Of a stretch of DNA of 10,196 nucleotides, positions 1-7,457 are shown piece after piece. Source of the DNA: Ruminococcus flavefaciens. GTDB taxonomy: Bacteria > Bacillota > Clostridia > Oscillospirales > Ruminococcaceae. The notes below the pieces were generated by a model. It was given only the letters and a program-made list of their open reading frames with translations. It was not told the DNA's origin and searched no databases. Both the position numbers and the translations under genes were made by a program. The DNA is taken from NCBI GenBank assembly GCA_002348905.1, contig DEBW01000175.1:1-10196 (forward strand). The letters run 5' to 3'. Positions within the stretch are counted from its first letter, which is position 1. Each line of letters begins with the position of its first letter.

Positions 1-1172
1 CACAGACAGTCTGGAAACTTCCGCTGAATGAGCCGCTGATGAAATGGGATACGCAGTATTATATGCGTGATTCAGTCGGTTTTTTGCCAGTAAAGCCGGT
101 TTCCGTACAGAAAACAAAAAACAACTTCAGACTGACGTTCACAGCAAATAATGGTACGGAGCTTATGGCAGTCAGCACTGCGATGCATACAGAATGTCCG
201 GTCTGCATCGGTACGGGTGATGGTTTTCCGAATCAGGTGTTTGAGCTTCATCTGGAACATCTGTTTTACGAAGCATTTTCGCTGCTGATCTATGACAGCT
301 ATGACAAACACTGGCATATCTGGCAGCGTACTGATAATTTGCTGGAAGCAGGACATCTCGACCGTGTTTACCGGCTTGATGAACGCATGGGAACTGTCAT
401 CTTCGGAGACGGTATTCATGGAAGAATGCCGGACGGTGAGATACGTATTGTTTCAATGGCGTTTACCCGTGCAGAGCAGGGCAATCTGCAAGGAGGATGC
501 ATTTCGGATGCTGATGTGGCAGATGCGATCTGGGATGATGCAGAATACCGTGACCTGAACGGCGGAACTGCTGCGGAAACACCTGAACAAAGCCTGCGGC
601 GTGGACAGGATGAGTGGAGGATTCCTGACCGTGCGGTGACTATTCAGGACTATGAAACGATCGTCCGTGCAGCGCCGGGACTGATGATACGAAACTGTCA
701 TGTCACTGCCGGTGCTCCGGATCAGAACCGTGTGAATATCGCATTTGAGCCTTATACATTACAGCAGAAAGCAGCACCGAACAGTGTTTACAAAGCGGTT
801 CTCGAACAGTTCCTTGAACCTCGCAGGCTGATAGGAACTGAGATATGTATTCACGGTCCGATGTATGCGGATATCCATCTGATCGCCGAGATCTATGTGT
901 ATTCGCATGATACAGGAAAAGAAACGGAGATACGGCGGTCGATCGAGGAGATGTTCCGTACAGAATATCATGTGTTCGGTAAGCCTGTGCTTTACAGTGC
1001 AGTCTATGCGGCGATCGAATCAATGAACGGTGTCCGGCAGATACGTTCGCTGGTGATGCAGTGCAGGAACAGTCATGTCCGCATCACGCCGAACAGTGAC
1101 CTGTTTCTGCCGGAAAACGGCTTGCCGTGTCTTAGCCGTCTGGAATTGAAGCTGGTATCAGTCATGAGCTGA
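1..1172 (+). CDS. Baseplate wedge protein, gp6/J-like (eCIS Afp11-like), 5' end missing
   Basis: This is the C-terminal part of a putative baseplate assembly protein of the phage gp6/gpJ type, which forms the wedge around the central spike in contractile injection systems. The frame is open from base 3 with no stop. The ATG at 39 has no ribosome binding site, so the true start lies left of the window. About 389 residues are visible. Family hallmarks are an FGDGIHGRMPDGE stretch (bases 402-440), matching the conserved FGDGxHGR turn, followed by GGTAAETPEQ and then DRAVTIQDYETIVRAAPG, which matches the 'DRAVTxxDYExLa' segment of this family. The C-terminal third (from about base 870) looks like the alpha/beta repeat of such proteins. 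The stop is 22 bases before the TTG start of the gpI-like gene, the usual J-then-I order of tail operons. I am confident of the family; the exact Afp equivalence is inferred. Confidence 0.85.
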   Translation, partial: QTVWKLPLNEPLMKWDTQYYMRDSVGFLPVKPVSVQKTKNNFRLTFTANNGTELMAVSTAMHTECPVCIGTGDGFPNQVFELHLEHLFYEAFSLLIYDSYDKHWHIWQRTDNLLEAGHLDRVYRLDERMGTVIFGDGIHGRMPDGEIRIVSMAFTRAEQGNLQGGCISDADVADAIWDDAEYRDLNGGTAAETPEQSLRRGQDEWRIPDRAVTIQDYETIVRAAPGLMIRNCHVTAGAPDQNRVNIAFEPYTLQQKAAPNSVYKAVLEQFLEPRRLIGTEICIHGPMYADIHLIAEIYVYSHDTGKETEIRRSIEEMFRTEYHVFGKPVLYSAVYAAIESMNGVRQIRSLVMQCRNSHVRITPNSDLFLPENGLPCLSRLELKLVSVMS

Positions 1173-1180
1173 TGCTGAAA

Positions 1181-1186
1181 AGGAGG
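1181..1186 (+). promoter_or_regulatory. Ribosome binding site that decides a TTG start
   Basis: AGGAGG lies eight bases before TTG at 1195. The in-frame GTG at 1186 overlaps the last G of this motif and so cannot be the start. The same AGGAGG plus eight-base spacing precedes the GTG start at 4914. Confidence 0.75.
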
Positions 1187-1194
1187 TGACGCTG

Positions 1195-2259
1195 TTGAGC
1201 CGGCGTATTCGTTATTTTTTATGGAATAAAACAGCCGATTTCGGAACAGGCTGGGGCAGAAATGTTCAATGGACAGATGAGGGAATGTTTCTGGAACATA
1301 GCGGCGGAGGAATCTACTTCTCAAGGCTGCTTGACAGCGGCGAGAGCGGAAAAAAATGGCGGCGTGCGGCAATGGAGGGAGAGTTTCCGGAGGGAACACT
1401 GACGGAGATCACTTTCTTTGCCTGCGACAGAGCGGAGTTTGTATACAAAGGTGAAACGTTGCCGCTGGAAAAGCTGCTGCTGTCGCCTGAATTAAGTGAC
1501 AATGAAAAATTAATGCTGACAGCGGACAGTACGCAGCAGACATTCCGGAACTGTACGGATATAATGATGAATCAGGTGCAGGGAAGATATATGTGGTATA
1601 TTGTCCGGATGCGTGGCGGCAGTGTGCAGCAGAAACTGACTCAGCTCAGGATATGGCTGGATGGCTTCAGTTGGCTTAACTATCTGCCGGAGGTTTACCG
1701 TGAGGATGTGCAGGGCGCAGATTTTACTGCACGGTTTCTGGGCATATTTCAAAATATCTATGAGGAGATGCATGAGAAGATCAACCGTATTCCCTCAAAC
1801 TATGATCTGGATCACGCTGACAGAGCGTTTATGGAATGGCTTGCCTGCTGGACAGGGATCGAGAATAGTTCTCTATGGAGTGATGAACAGCTCAGGATGC
1901 TGCTCAAACGTGGCAGAGAACTTTACCGCAGGGCTGGAACTGTCGATATGATCTCTTTTATGGTGGAGATCTATACCGGCATACGTCCCATGATACTTGA
2001 AAACTATTATGCACCTGATGCGGCAAGTGCGATCGAGGCGTGGCATTCACGCAGCTACCAGCGTGAACCGTTCAGTTTTACGGTACTCCTCCCGAAAAGA
2101 GCGGTCAGCTCCGAGGAGGAACACAGGGCACTGTTTATGATCTTGCAGCAGTGCAAGCCTGCACATATGAAAATGCAGCTGATTTTCGTGGACGGAGATG
2201 AAGCAGCTGGAAAGCTGCCGCAAAAGATCTGTCTTGACGGAAGAACAGCGTTGATGTAA
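1195..2259 (+). CDS. Phage tail protein, P2 gpI-like (eCIS Afp12-like)
   Basis: This 354-residue baseplate protein pairs with the gp6/J-like wedge protein. Residues about 1-155 form a beta-rich N-terminal module whose pattern (LLDSGESGKKW, then a stretch ending QGRYMWYIVRMRG) matches the 'DSG..G..W...RGRYLWLRLEL' region of full-length eCIS tail proteins. Residues about 163-266 are the gpI-like tail domain. It opens with YLPEVYRED, continues with FLGIFQNIYEEMHEKI and MEWLACWTGIE, and ends with ELYRRAGTVDMISFMVEIYTG, the signature of the TIGR02242-type tail domain. The C-terminal tail has a typical 'CKPAHMKMQLIF' ending. TTG at 1195 is preferred over GTG at 1186 because AGGAGG sits at 1181-1186. 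The next gene's ribosome binding site abuts this stop, so translation is probably coupled. Confidence 0.87.
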   Translation: MSRRIRYFLWNKTADFGTGWGRNVQWTDEGMFLEHSGGGIYFSRLLDSGESGKKWRRAAMEGEFPEGTLTEITFFACDRAEFVYKGETLPLEKLLLSPELSDNEKLMLTADSTQQTFRNCTDIMMNQVQGRYMWYIVRMRGGSVQQKLTQLRIWLDGFSWLNYLPEVYREDVQGADFTARFLGIFQNIYEEMHEKINRIPSNYDLDHADRAFMEWLACWTGIENSSLWSDEQLRMLLKRGRELYRRAGTVDMISFMVEIYTGIRPMILENYYAPDAASAIEAWHSRSYQREPFSFTVLLPKRAVSSEEEHRALFMILQQCKPAHMKMQLIFVDGDEAAGKLPQKICLDGRTALM

Positions 2260-2270
2260 GGAGGCAATAC

Positions 2271-3977
2271 ATGAACGGAATGCAATACTATCCGTTTGAA
2301 CGCAATCATTATTACTGCGGAAAATTTCTGTCAGCAGATGATCTTGACTGCGAACAGAGCTATATGAACCACAAACGCTGGTTTCTCAATCAGTTTCTGC
2401 ACGGAAGCGGCGTAGTGTTCGGGCTCTCTGTGCTTATGGTGAGTGAACGGACTTTTGCTGTACAGCCCGGAGTTGCACTTGATTACGCCGGACGGGAGAT
2501 CATCGTTGACAAGCCGCTTCTGCTGACTCTTTCCAATCTGATGGATGAAAACATTTCGGCGGATGCTGCTGTGTTATATCTGAATCTATACTATGATGAA
2601 GTGCCGCAGCAGACGACGAATGACGGCAGGATAAATTTTCTTTCAGAGTATTACCGTTTTTCTCTCTCGGATATGCCGCCGATTCATGCACAGAATACGG
2701 CACGAAGTTTTCTGATGCACAGTGAACAGGTCTACAGCAGCGAATCCTACACTGTTACGCAGATTCTGCCGTCAATGGTACAGGCAGGCGGTGAGACCAC
2801 AATGGAAGTTCATATCCAGCGGCATCTGCGTGATGCATCCATTCATTTTTCATATCAGCTGCGCCTGACCGGCATGAAAAGCGGCGGAGAGCGTGTCGTA
2901 ACAGTTCAATATGACAGCGCAAGGCAGCCAATGGAAAATGACCATGCGGTACTGAATATTCCGCTGCATATTTTGCTGAATGCCGACGGCGAGGAGGCAG
3001 CCGCTGAAACAGTTCAGGATTCTTTTATGAGTACATCCGATCAGCGTGCGGAGGGCTTTTCTGTAGTCAGAATGACAGCGGAAGCTGCTGTTGGTGACCT
3101 GCGGAGAAAACTGCTGGAACGCTTCCGTGAAGTGGGAATGCAGGAGATGATCTGTGAGCAGACCTGTCAGCCGCCTATATGTCTTGCAGCGATCCATCTG
3201 ACTGAGAAAAACGGCAATGCGGTCATTTCTCATATCGAGAAAATGCCGTTTATGCAGTTTGTCAACAGCGGCAGCTATCAGGAACTTGCGGAGCTGTTAA
3301 GCGGCGGAACGCAGATGACTGGCATACACAGCGTACAGGAGGTTTCTGCTGGAAATCCGACTGCGAAAAAGCTTATGCAGCAGTATTCGGTTTCATCCGG
3401 TGTGACAGAGATATCAATGCCGTTTGGCGGCAGAACAGGACAGAAATTCTTTTCCGAGCCGATACTGCATGGCTTGGGTGTAGGCAGAACTGCGATCACA
3501 CTTGGATTTGCGCCTAACGAAAACGAAACGCTCTATGGTAGTATCGGTGTTTTTGCTGAAGATAAATATGATATCCATGCAGAGCTTGCAGCAAAGCTGG
3601 ATACCAGTCTGGGTTCATTTGTGATCGGGATGCAGCTTACACGACCGGCAACGGCAGGAATTGTAAAGATACACTGGACAGCAGTTCACTGCCATACTGC
3701 TGAGGCGGTGGCAGTTCATCCGCATCTTATCATTACACCAAATATCGTATCACTAAATGTTATGGAAAACATTAACTTTGAAGTGCAGTTTGAGCAGTGT
3801 CCGAAGCAGGCGGTTCACTGGAGCATTGCCGAGGGAGCACGAGGCGGTGTTATTACCGAAGGCGGCGCATATACCGCTCCAAATACACCAGGTGTATATC
3901 AGATACAGGTGCGTTCCGTAGAAACAGGCTTGCAGGCATCGGCATTTGTCTCCGTGCGTGATCTGCACGAAACATAA
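2271..3977 (+). CDS. Baseplate-associated or fibre-like protein with C-terminal Ig-like domain
   Basis: This 568-residue protein has ATG at 2271 behind AAGGAGG directly next to the previous stop. The first 80 residues (YYPFERNHYYCGKFL, then HGSGVVFGLSV, then VQPGVALDYAGREIIVD) match a conserved N-terminal block that I associate with uncharacterised proteins beside eCIS baseplate genes. They probably anchor it to the particle. Residues about 295-330 hold a CEQTCQPPICLAAIHL motif, whose closely spaced cysteines could bind a metal. Residues about 485-564 resemble a bacterial Ig-like fold, with GGVITEGGAYTAPNTPGVY matching the 'GxI...GxYTAPxxPGxY' consensus. No signal peptide or membrane segment is seen. 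The Ig-like end and the position after gpI suggest an outward-facing decoration or host-contact part. The family membership is firm at the N-terminus; the function is inferred. Confidence 0.65.
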   Translation: MNGMQYYPFERNHYYCGKFLSADDLDCEQSYMNHKRWFLNQFLHGSGVVFGLSVLMVSERTFAVQPGVALDYAGREIIVDKPLLLTLSNLMDENISADAAVLYLNLYYDEVPQQTTNDGRINFLSEYYRFSLSDMPPIHAQNTARSFLMHSEQVYSSESYTVTQILPSMVQAGGETTMEVHIQRHLRDASIHFSYQLRLTGMKSGGERVVTVQYDSARQPMENDHAVLNIPLHILLNADGEEAAAETVQDSFMSTSDQRAEGFSVVRMTAEAAVGDLRRKLLERFREVGMQEMICEQTCQPPICLAAIHLTEKNGNAVISHIEKMPFMQFVNSGSYQELAELLSGGTQMTGIHSVQEVSAGNPTAKKLMQQYSVSSGVTEISMPFGGRTGQKFFSEPILHGLGVGRTAITLGFAPNENETLYGSIGVFAEDKYDIHAELAAKLDTSLGSFVIGMQLTRPATAGIVKIHWTAVHCHTAEAVAVHPHLIITPNIVSLNVMENINFEVQFEQCPKQAVHWSIAEGARGGVITEGGAYTAPNTPGVYQIQVRSVETGLQASAFVSVRDLHET

Positions 3978-4003
3978 CTAACTGAGAAAGGAGATGCTGC
4001 ATT

Positions 4004-4900
4004 ATGTTGATCTATTCACCTGACCGTCAGCTTCATGTGCTCCAGATCTTGCAGAAAACGACTGAAACGGCAGCCTATATCTGTACAGACCTTGCAGAGG
4101 AAGAGTCACGAACATATATCCTCAACGGCTGTCTGAATACCGGACGCTATCAGAAACTTATTCCGCTTATCATGCGGAGCAAGAATGACTGCTTTACGGA
4201 TTTTGTAGAGTATTTTTCGGCGGACGGCGTGTTCTATATGCTTTTCCGCTACAGGGCAGGCATTCCTGTGATGCAGAAGGCAGAACATGAGGGAATGGAG
4301 CGGCGTATGGAGTATGTCCGCTGTATGCTTGAGCAGATTATTTTACAGTCCCTGCCGCCTGAATTTCAGTATGATGTTCTCCGTCCGGAGCGTATTCTCA
4401 TTACGGAAAAAGGCAAACTGAGGTTTCTGTATATGCCTGATACGGATTTTGGTTCGGTCGATAGGACGTTTCACGATGTTGAGCTGCACATTTGCAAAAT
4501 GATCGAAATGATACTGATGCCGGAGCTTTCCATGCAGTATTCTACGGAACTATCGGAGCTTGTGCGTGATCTGAAAAATGGCGGAGTCTTTCAGGATCAT
4601 CCGTCGCTTTACACCCGCTACACCAGTATACAGAGGTCTCTGATCGAACAGAAAGGACATCTGGTCTCTCATAAGCGGAAGTTTCTGGTGTGGGAGAATG
4701 TAAAGAAATTTCTTGTGGCATTCCGGTATGTTGCCGCAGTTATAGTAATTATAGCGGCGTTTGCGCTGATTGGTTATCAGACATTTGTCCTGAGAGAAAA
4801 AAAGGCGGATACTCCTCAGCTTACACGGATCGGAACACAGACTATAGATGAAAACCAGCCTGCCACAACGGATAGTACAGCTGAAGAAAAAGAGAAGTGA
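4004..4900 (+). CDS. Kinase-like (probable pseudokinase) single-pass membrane protein
   Basis: This 298-residue protein starts at ATG 4004, about ten bases after AAAGGAG. I do not recognise it as a named family. Residues about 20-215 have the layout of a very degenerate protein-kinase fold. FVEYFSADGVFYMLFRY (67-83) resembles the strand and hinge region. YDVLRPERILIT (123-134) resembles the catalytic loop 'HRDLKPENILI' without its catalytic Asp, and GKLRFLYMPDTDFG (137-150) resembles the segment leading to DFG. No glycine-rich loop or clear VAIK lysine is seen, so activity is unlikely. A basic stretch (HKRK at 223-226, VKK at 233-235) precedes a hydrophobic helix at about 238-259, then a short polar acidic tail. 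By the positive-inside rule the kinase-like part is cytoplasmic. The arrangement recalls the type VII secretion protein EssB/YukC, as an analogy only. Its stop overlaps the ribosome binding site of the MORN gene. Confidence 0.55.
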   Translation: MLIYSPDRQLHVLQILQKTTETAAYICTDLAEEESRTYILNGCLNTGRYQKLIPLIMRSKNDCFTDFVEYFSADGVFYMLFRYRAGIPVMQKAEHEGMERRMEYVRCMLEQIILQSLPPEFQYDVLRPERILITEKGKLRFLYMPDTDFGSVDRTFHDVELHICKMIEMILMPELSMQYSTELSELVRDLKNGGVFQDHPSLYTRYTSIQRSLIEQKGHLVSHKRKFLVWENVKKFLVAFRYVAAVIVIIAAFALIGYQTFVLREKKADTPQLTRIGTQTIDENQPATTDSTAEEKEK

Positions 4901-4905
4901 GGAGG
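4900..4905 (+). promoter_or_regulatory. Ribosome binding site overlapping the upstream stop; decides a GTG start
   Basis: AGGAGG begins on the last base of the upstream TGA (4898-4900) and lies eight bases before GTG at 4914. An in-frame ATG at 4848 lies inside the preceding gene without a good ribosome binding site, and GTG at 4905 overlaps the motif. The overlap with the stop suggests translational coupling of the kinase-like and MORN genes. Confidence 0.75.
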
Positions 4906-4913
4906 TGCATTAC

Positions 4914-6842
4914 GTGGCTCGATTTTCGTTTGTAAATCTGATACGCTATACAGTCATATCAGCCAAACAGCTCGTTTTGGCACCATTCCATAGCTTGTCG
5001 ATGAAAATACATGAAATGACAAGCGAGCAGTTTCTGTCTTACAAGATCCTACAGGATGTACGGAAGTTTTTGCACAGCAAATCTGAACCGAAGGAAAAGT
5101 CACTTTCAAACTATATTTCAGTCGGGCAGTATTATGTATCCAAATTTCTGATTTTTTGTGGGCTGCTCGTGATGCTTCTGCTGATAACTGTCACAGTGCT
5201 ATGGGGGTATCCATGGTTTCGTTCGCATTTTCTTACATGGGAACAGCCGGTTTATTCAACGGAACTTATAGGCTATACCGGAAAGGTGCGCCTTGTCTCT
5301 GCGAATAACACGCTGCTTTTTCAAGGCAGGATGGAAAACGGGCGCATAACCGGAAAAGGCAGATTGTACGACTACGACAGTCATCTGCTGTATCAGGGCG
5401 ATTTTGTTGACGAGGAATATTGCGGCAACGGTGAGACATATTATCAAAACGGCAAAGTAGAATACTGCGGTACATTTGAAAATAACTGCTTTGAAGGCAA
5501 AGGTATCCGTTATAATGAGGACGGCACTCTTCATTACAGCGGAGAGTTTTCCGAAAACAAGTTCAACGGAAAAGGTATGCTGTATGAAAATGAAAACCTG
5601 ATATATGAGGGAGAATTTTCAGACGGGCTGCGCTGCGGCGAGGGAAAGGCTTACCGCAATGCCGTACTTATCAGCTACGGAACTTTTGAAAATGACCAGA
5701 TCAAGGACGGTTTCGGAACATTTTATGATGAAAAAAGCAAGATGCTCATCTACAAAGGTGAAGTTGCAGCATTTAAGTATGATGGCAGCGGAACGTTGTA
5801 TCATGACGGTAAACTTCTTTATCAGGGAACATTTTCAGCTGGTAAATATGACGGCAAGGGAACACTTTATTTTCCGGATGCCGGCAAGGAATACACTGGC
5901 GACTTTGTAAACGGTGTATATGAAGGCGAAGGCACGTTATATCAGAAAAACGGCAATAAGCTTTATACCGGCGGATTCTCTGAAGGACTGTATAACGGGG
6001 AAGGTGTTCTGTATGATGAGGAGAGCAAAGAGATATACAGAGGCAGCTTTGAGGACGGTCAGCCGGTCGATATTGGCACAGGAGATGTTTATGACGAATC
6101 AGGAAATATGATCTATCATGGCGGTCTTGTGGACGGTGTTTATGAGGGCAGCGGAACGCTCTATGAGGCAGACGGCGATGTTGAGTATACCGGAGGTTTT
6201 TCCGGCGGTCTTTATGATGGCGAAGGCTCTTTGTATCAGGACAATGTGATGATCTATAAGGGAACTTTCTCAGAAGGACAATACAATGGAACAGGTACGC
6301 TCTATCAGAACGGCAAGCGCATCTATGAAGGCGAATTCAAAAACGGTGACTACGATGGCGAAGGCTGTGTTTATGATCCGGAAACAGAGGAGCTGATCTA
6401 TAAGGGAACGCTGCATGAAGGACAATATAATGGAACAGGTACGCTCTATCAGGACGGTAAGCGCATTTATGAAGGTGAATTCAAAAACGGTTACTATGAG
6501 GGTGAAGGACGTGTTTATGATCCGGAAACAGGCAATATGATCTATAAGGGAACGCTTCATGAAGGAATTTATGAAGGATACGGCACTCGCTATGATGCTG
6601 TAACAAGCATGGTGATATATGAAGGTGAATACCGTGCCGGACAGTATGATGGTATGGGTACACTTTACGATGAGCAGACGGGTATGAGAGTGTATACCGG
6701 TAAATTCCAGTTCAACAGAGGTAACGGACATGGCATCGTATATGATAAAGATACCGGTGCAAAATTGTTTGAGGGTGAATTGAATGACGGATGGATCGCT
6801 TATATAGAAAATGATTACAGAAAGGCGGATAATGAAGAATAA
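4914..6842 (+). CDS. Membrane-anchored MORN-repeat protein
   Basis: This protein has 642 residues from the GTG start. An N-terminal part of about 76 residues with many basic residues is followed by one membrane helix at about 77-102 (FLIFCGLLVMLLLITVTVLW). From about residue 134 to the end it consists of about 20 MORN repeats plus one degenerate last copy. Each is 22-26 residues with the pattern IYxGxFxxGxYxGxGTLY. MORN repeats fold as stacked beta-hairpins that form rods or grooves and can bind proteins or lipids. The charge bias before the helix suggests the N-terminus is cytoplasmic and the MORN rod extracytoplasmic. No catalytic domain is fused to it. Its close coupling to the kinase-like gene and its place between baseplate and cap genes suggest a structural or docking partner of the injection system. 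That role is inference; the repeat and membrane calls are direct. Confidence 0.85.
   Translation: MARFSFVNLIRYTVISAKQLVLAPFHSLSMKIHEMTSEQFLSYKILQDVRKFLHSKSEPKEKSLSNYISVGQYYVSKFLIFCGLLVMLLLITVTVLWGYPWFRSHFLTWEQPVYSTELIGYTGKVRLVSANNTLLFQGRMENGRITGKGRLYDYDSHLLYQGDFVDEEYCGNGETYYQNGKVEYCGTFENNCFEGKGIRYNEDGTLHYSGEFSENKFNGKGMLYENENLIYEGEFSDGLRCGEGKAYRNAVLISYGTFENDQIKDGFGTFYDEKSKMLIYKGEVAAFKYDGSGTLYHDGKLLYQGTFSAGKYDGKGTLYFPDAGKEYTGDFVNGVYEGEGTLYQKNGNKLYTGGFSEGLYNGEGVLYDEESKEIYRGSFEDGQPVDIGTGDVYDESGNMIYHGGLVDGVYEGSGTLYEADGDVEYTGGFSGGLYDGEGSLYQDNVMIYKGTFSEGQYNGTGTLYQNGKRIYEGEFKNGDYDGEGCVYDPETEELIYKGTLHEGQYNGTGTLYQDGKRIYEGEFKNGYYEGEGRVYDPETGNMIYKGTLHEGIYEGYGTRYDAVTSMVIYEGEYRAGQYDGMGTLYDEQTGMRVYTGKFQFNRGNGHGIVYDKDTGAKLFEGELNDGWIAYIENDYRKADNEE
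6251..6538 (+). repeat. Two tandem 144-base copies encoding a 48-residue MORN pair
   Basis: Bases 6251-6394 and 6395-6538 are direct tandem copies within the MORN gene, differing at about 22 of 144 positions by hand alignment (roughly 85 percent identity). Each encodes two MORN repeats, the first ending near GTGTLYQ and the second near VYDPET. A third copy starts at 6539 (GATCTATAAGGGAACGC) but diverges after about 30 bases. This shows growth of the array by duplication in units of two MORN repeats. Confidence 0.85.
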
Positions 6843-6869
6843 ACCGCCGATGGATAAGGAGGTGCAGCA

Positions 6870-7457
6870 ATGGCAGATTATACGGTTATCTCATCTGTGA
6901 GCCGTTCGCTGCTTAGTCTGCTGGAATCGAGAATGGTACCGGATGTGCTGCAAAGTGCGGAGAGTATCGCACTGGGCAGTCCCGATGCCAAAGGCAGTAT
7001 GCAGCTGTATGTGTGTCTATATCATATCGCAGAGTGTCGGGAGATGACGAGGGATTATCAGAGTTATCAACTCGGACCGGATCTGGAAATGCAGGATTCC
7101 AGCTTTTTATACCTGTATTATCTTTTTGCGGCAGTCTCCGCCAGTGAGATTCGCTTCAAGGCATTGGAAGAGCAGAATATTCTCGGCAAAGTCATACAGG
7201 TGCTTGGTACTAATCACACGTTGTCAGTTCAGGATTATTCCGGAAAGGACTTGCCGCCGGAACATGGAGTACAGGTGACAATGATGAATTTGTCTCAGGA
7301 GGAGATCTCAAAGATATGGAGTGCTTTAGGTCAGAAACAGTGCCTTTCAGTATATTATCGTGTCGGCCCTGTTGAAATGGAATCTGAGGTAATACGTGAG
7401 ATACCAAGAGTTACCGATGTGTCTGTGCAGATCGGCGGAAAGGAAGATGTGCGATGA
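6870..7457 (+). CDS. DUF4255 protein, Afp16/Pvc16-like tail terminator
   Basis: This 195-residue protein starts at ATG 6870, seven bases after AGGAGG at 6857-6862. Pattern features of the DUF4255 (Pvc16 N-terminal) family are visible. SSVSRSLLSLLES at the N-terminus matches the opening helix. QLYVCLYHIAECREM (45-59) matches the 'vslyLYhv.en...rn' strand. FLYLYYLFAAVS (79-90) matches 'LdLhYLlta'. The segment around LGKVIQVLGTN (105-114) is also typical. LSQEEISKIWSALGQ (141-155) matches 'l..eelskLWsal' closely. In Afp and PVC particles this protein caps the end of the sheath and tube and sets where the tail stops. The length fits the single-domain form. Its last bases overlap the next start in an ATGA, so the two products are probably made together. 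The family call is from recalled motifs. Confidence 0.8.
   Translation: MADYTVISSVSRSLLSLLESRMVPDVLQSAESIALGSPDAKGSMQLYVCLYHIAECREMTRDYQSYQLGPDLEMQDSSFLYLYYLFAAVSASEIRFKALEEQNILGKVIQVLGTNHTLSVQDYSGKDLPPEHGVQVTMMNLSQEEISKIWSALGQKQCLSVYYRVGPVEMESEVIREIPRVTDVSVQIGGKEDVR

Noticed and set aside
39..41. ATG as the true start of the first gene
   Set aside because: The frame is open to the left edge, no ribosome binding site precedes it, and the known family is much longer.
4848..4913. Upstream ATG start for the MORN gene inside the kinase-like gene
   Set aside because: No good ribosome binding site lies before it, whereas AGGAGG at 4900-4905 has ideal spacing to GTG at 4914.
6251..6600. CRISPR-like array
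   Set aside because: The units are 144 bases, directly adjacent, without spacers, and in frame with MORN coding.
6270..6731. Antisense open frame with repeated hydrophobic segments
   Set aside because: Its repeats are only the mirror of the MORN coding repeats on the other strand.
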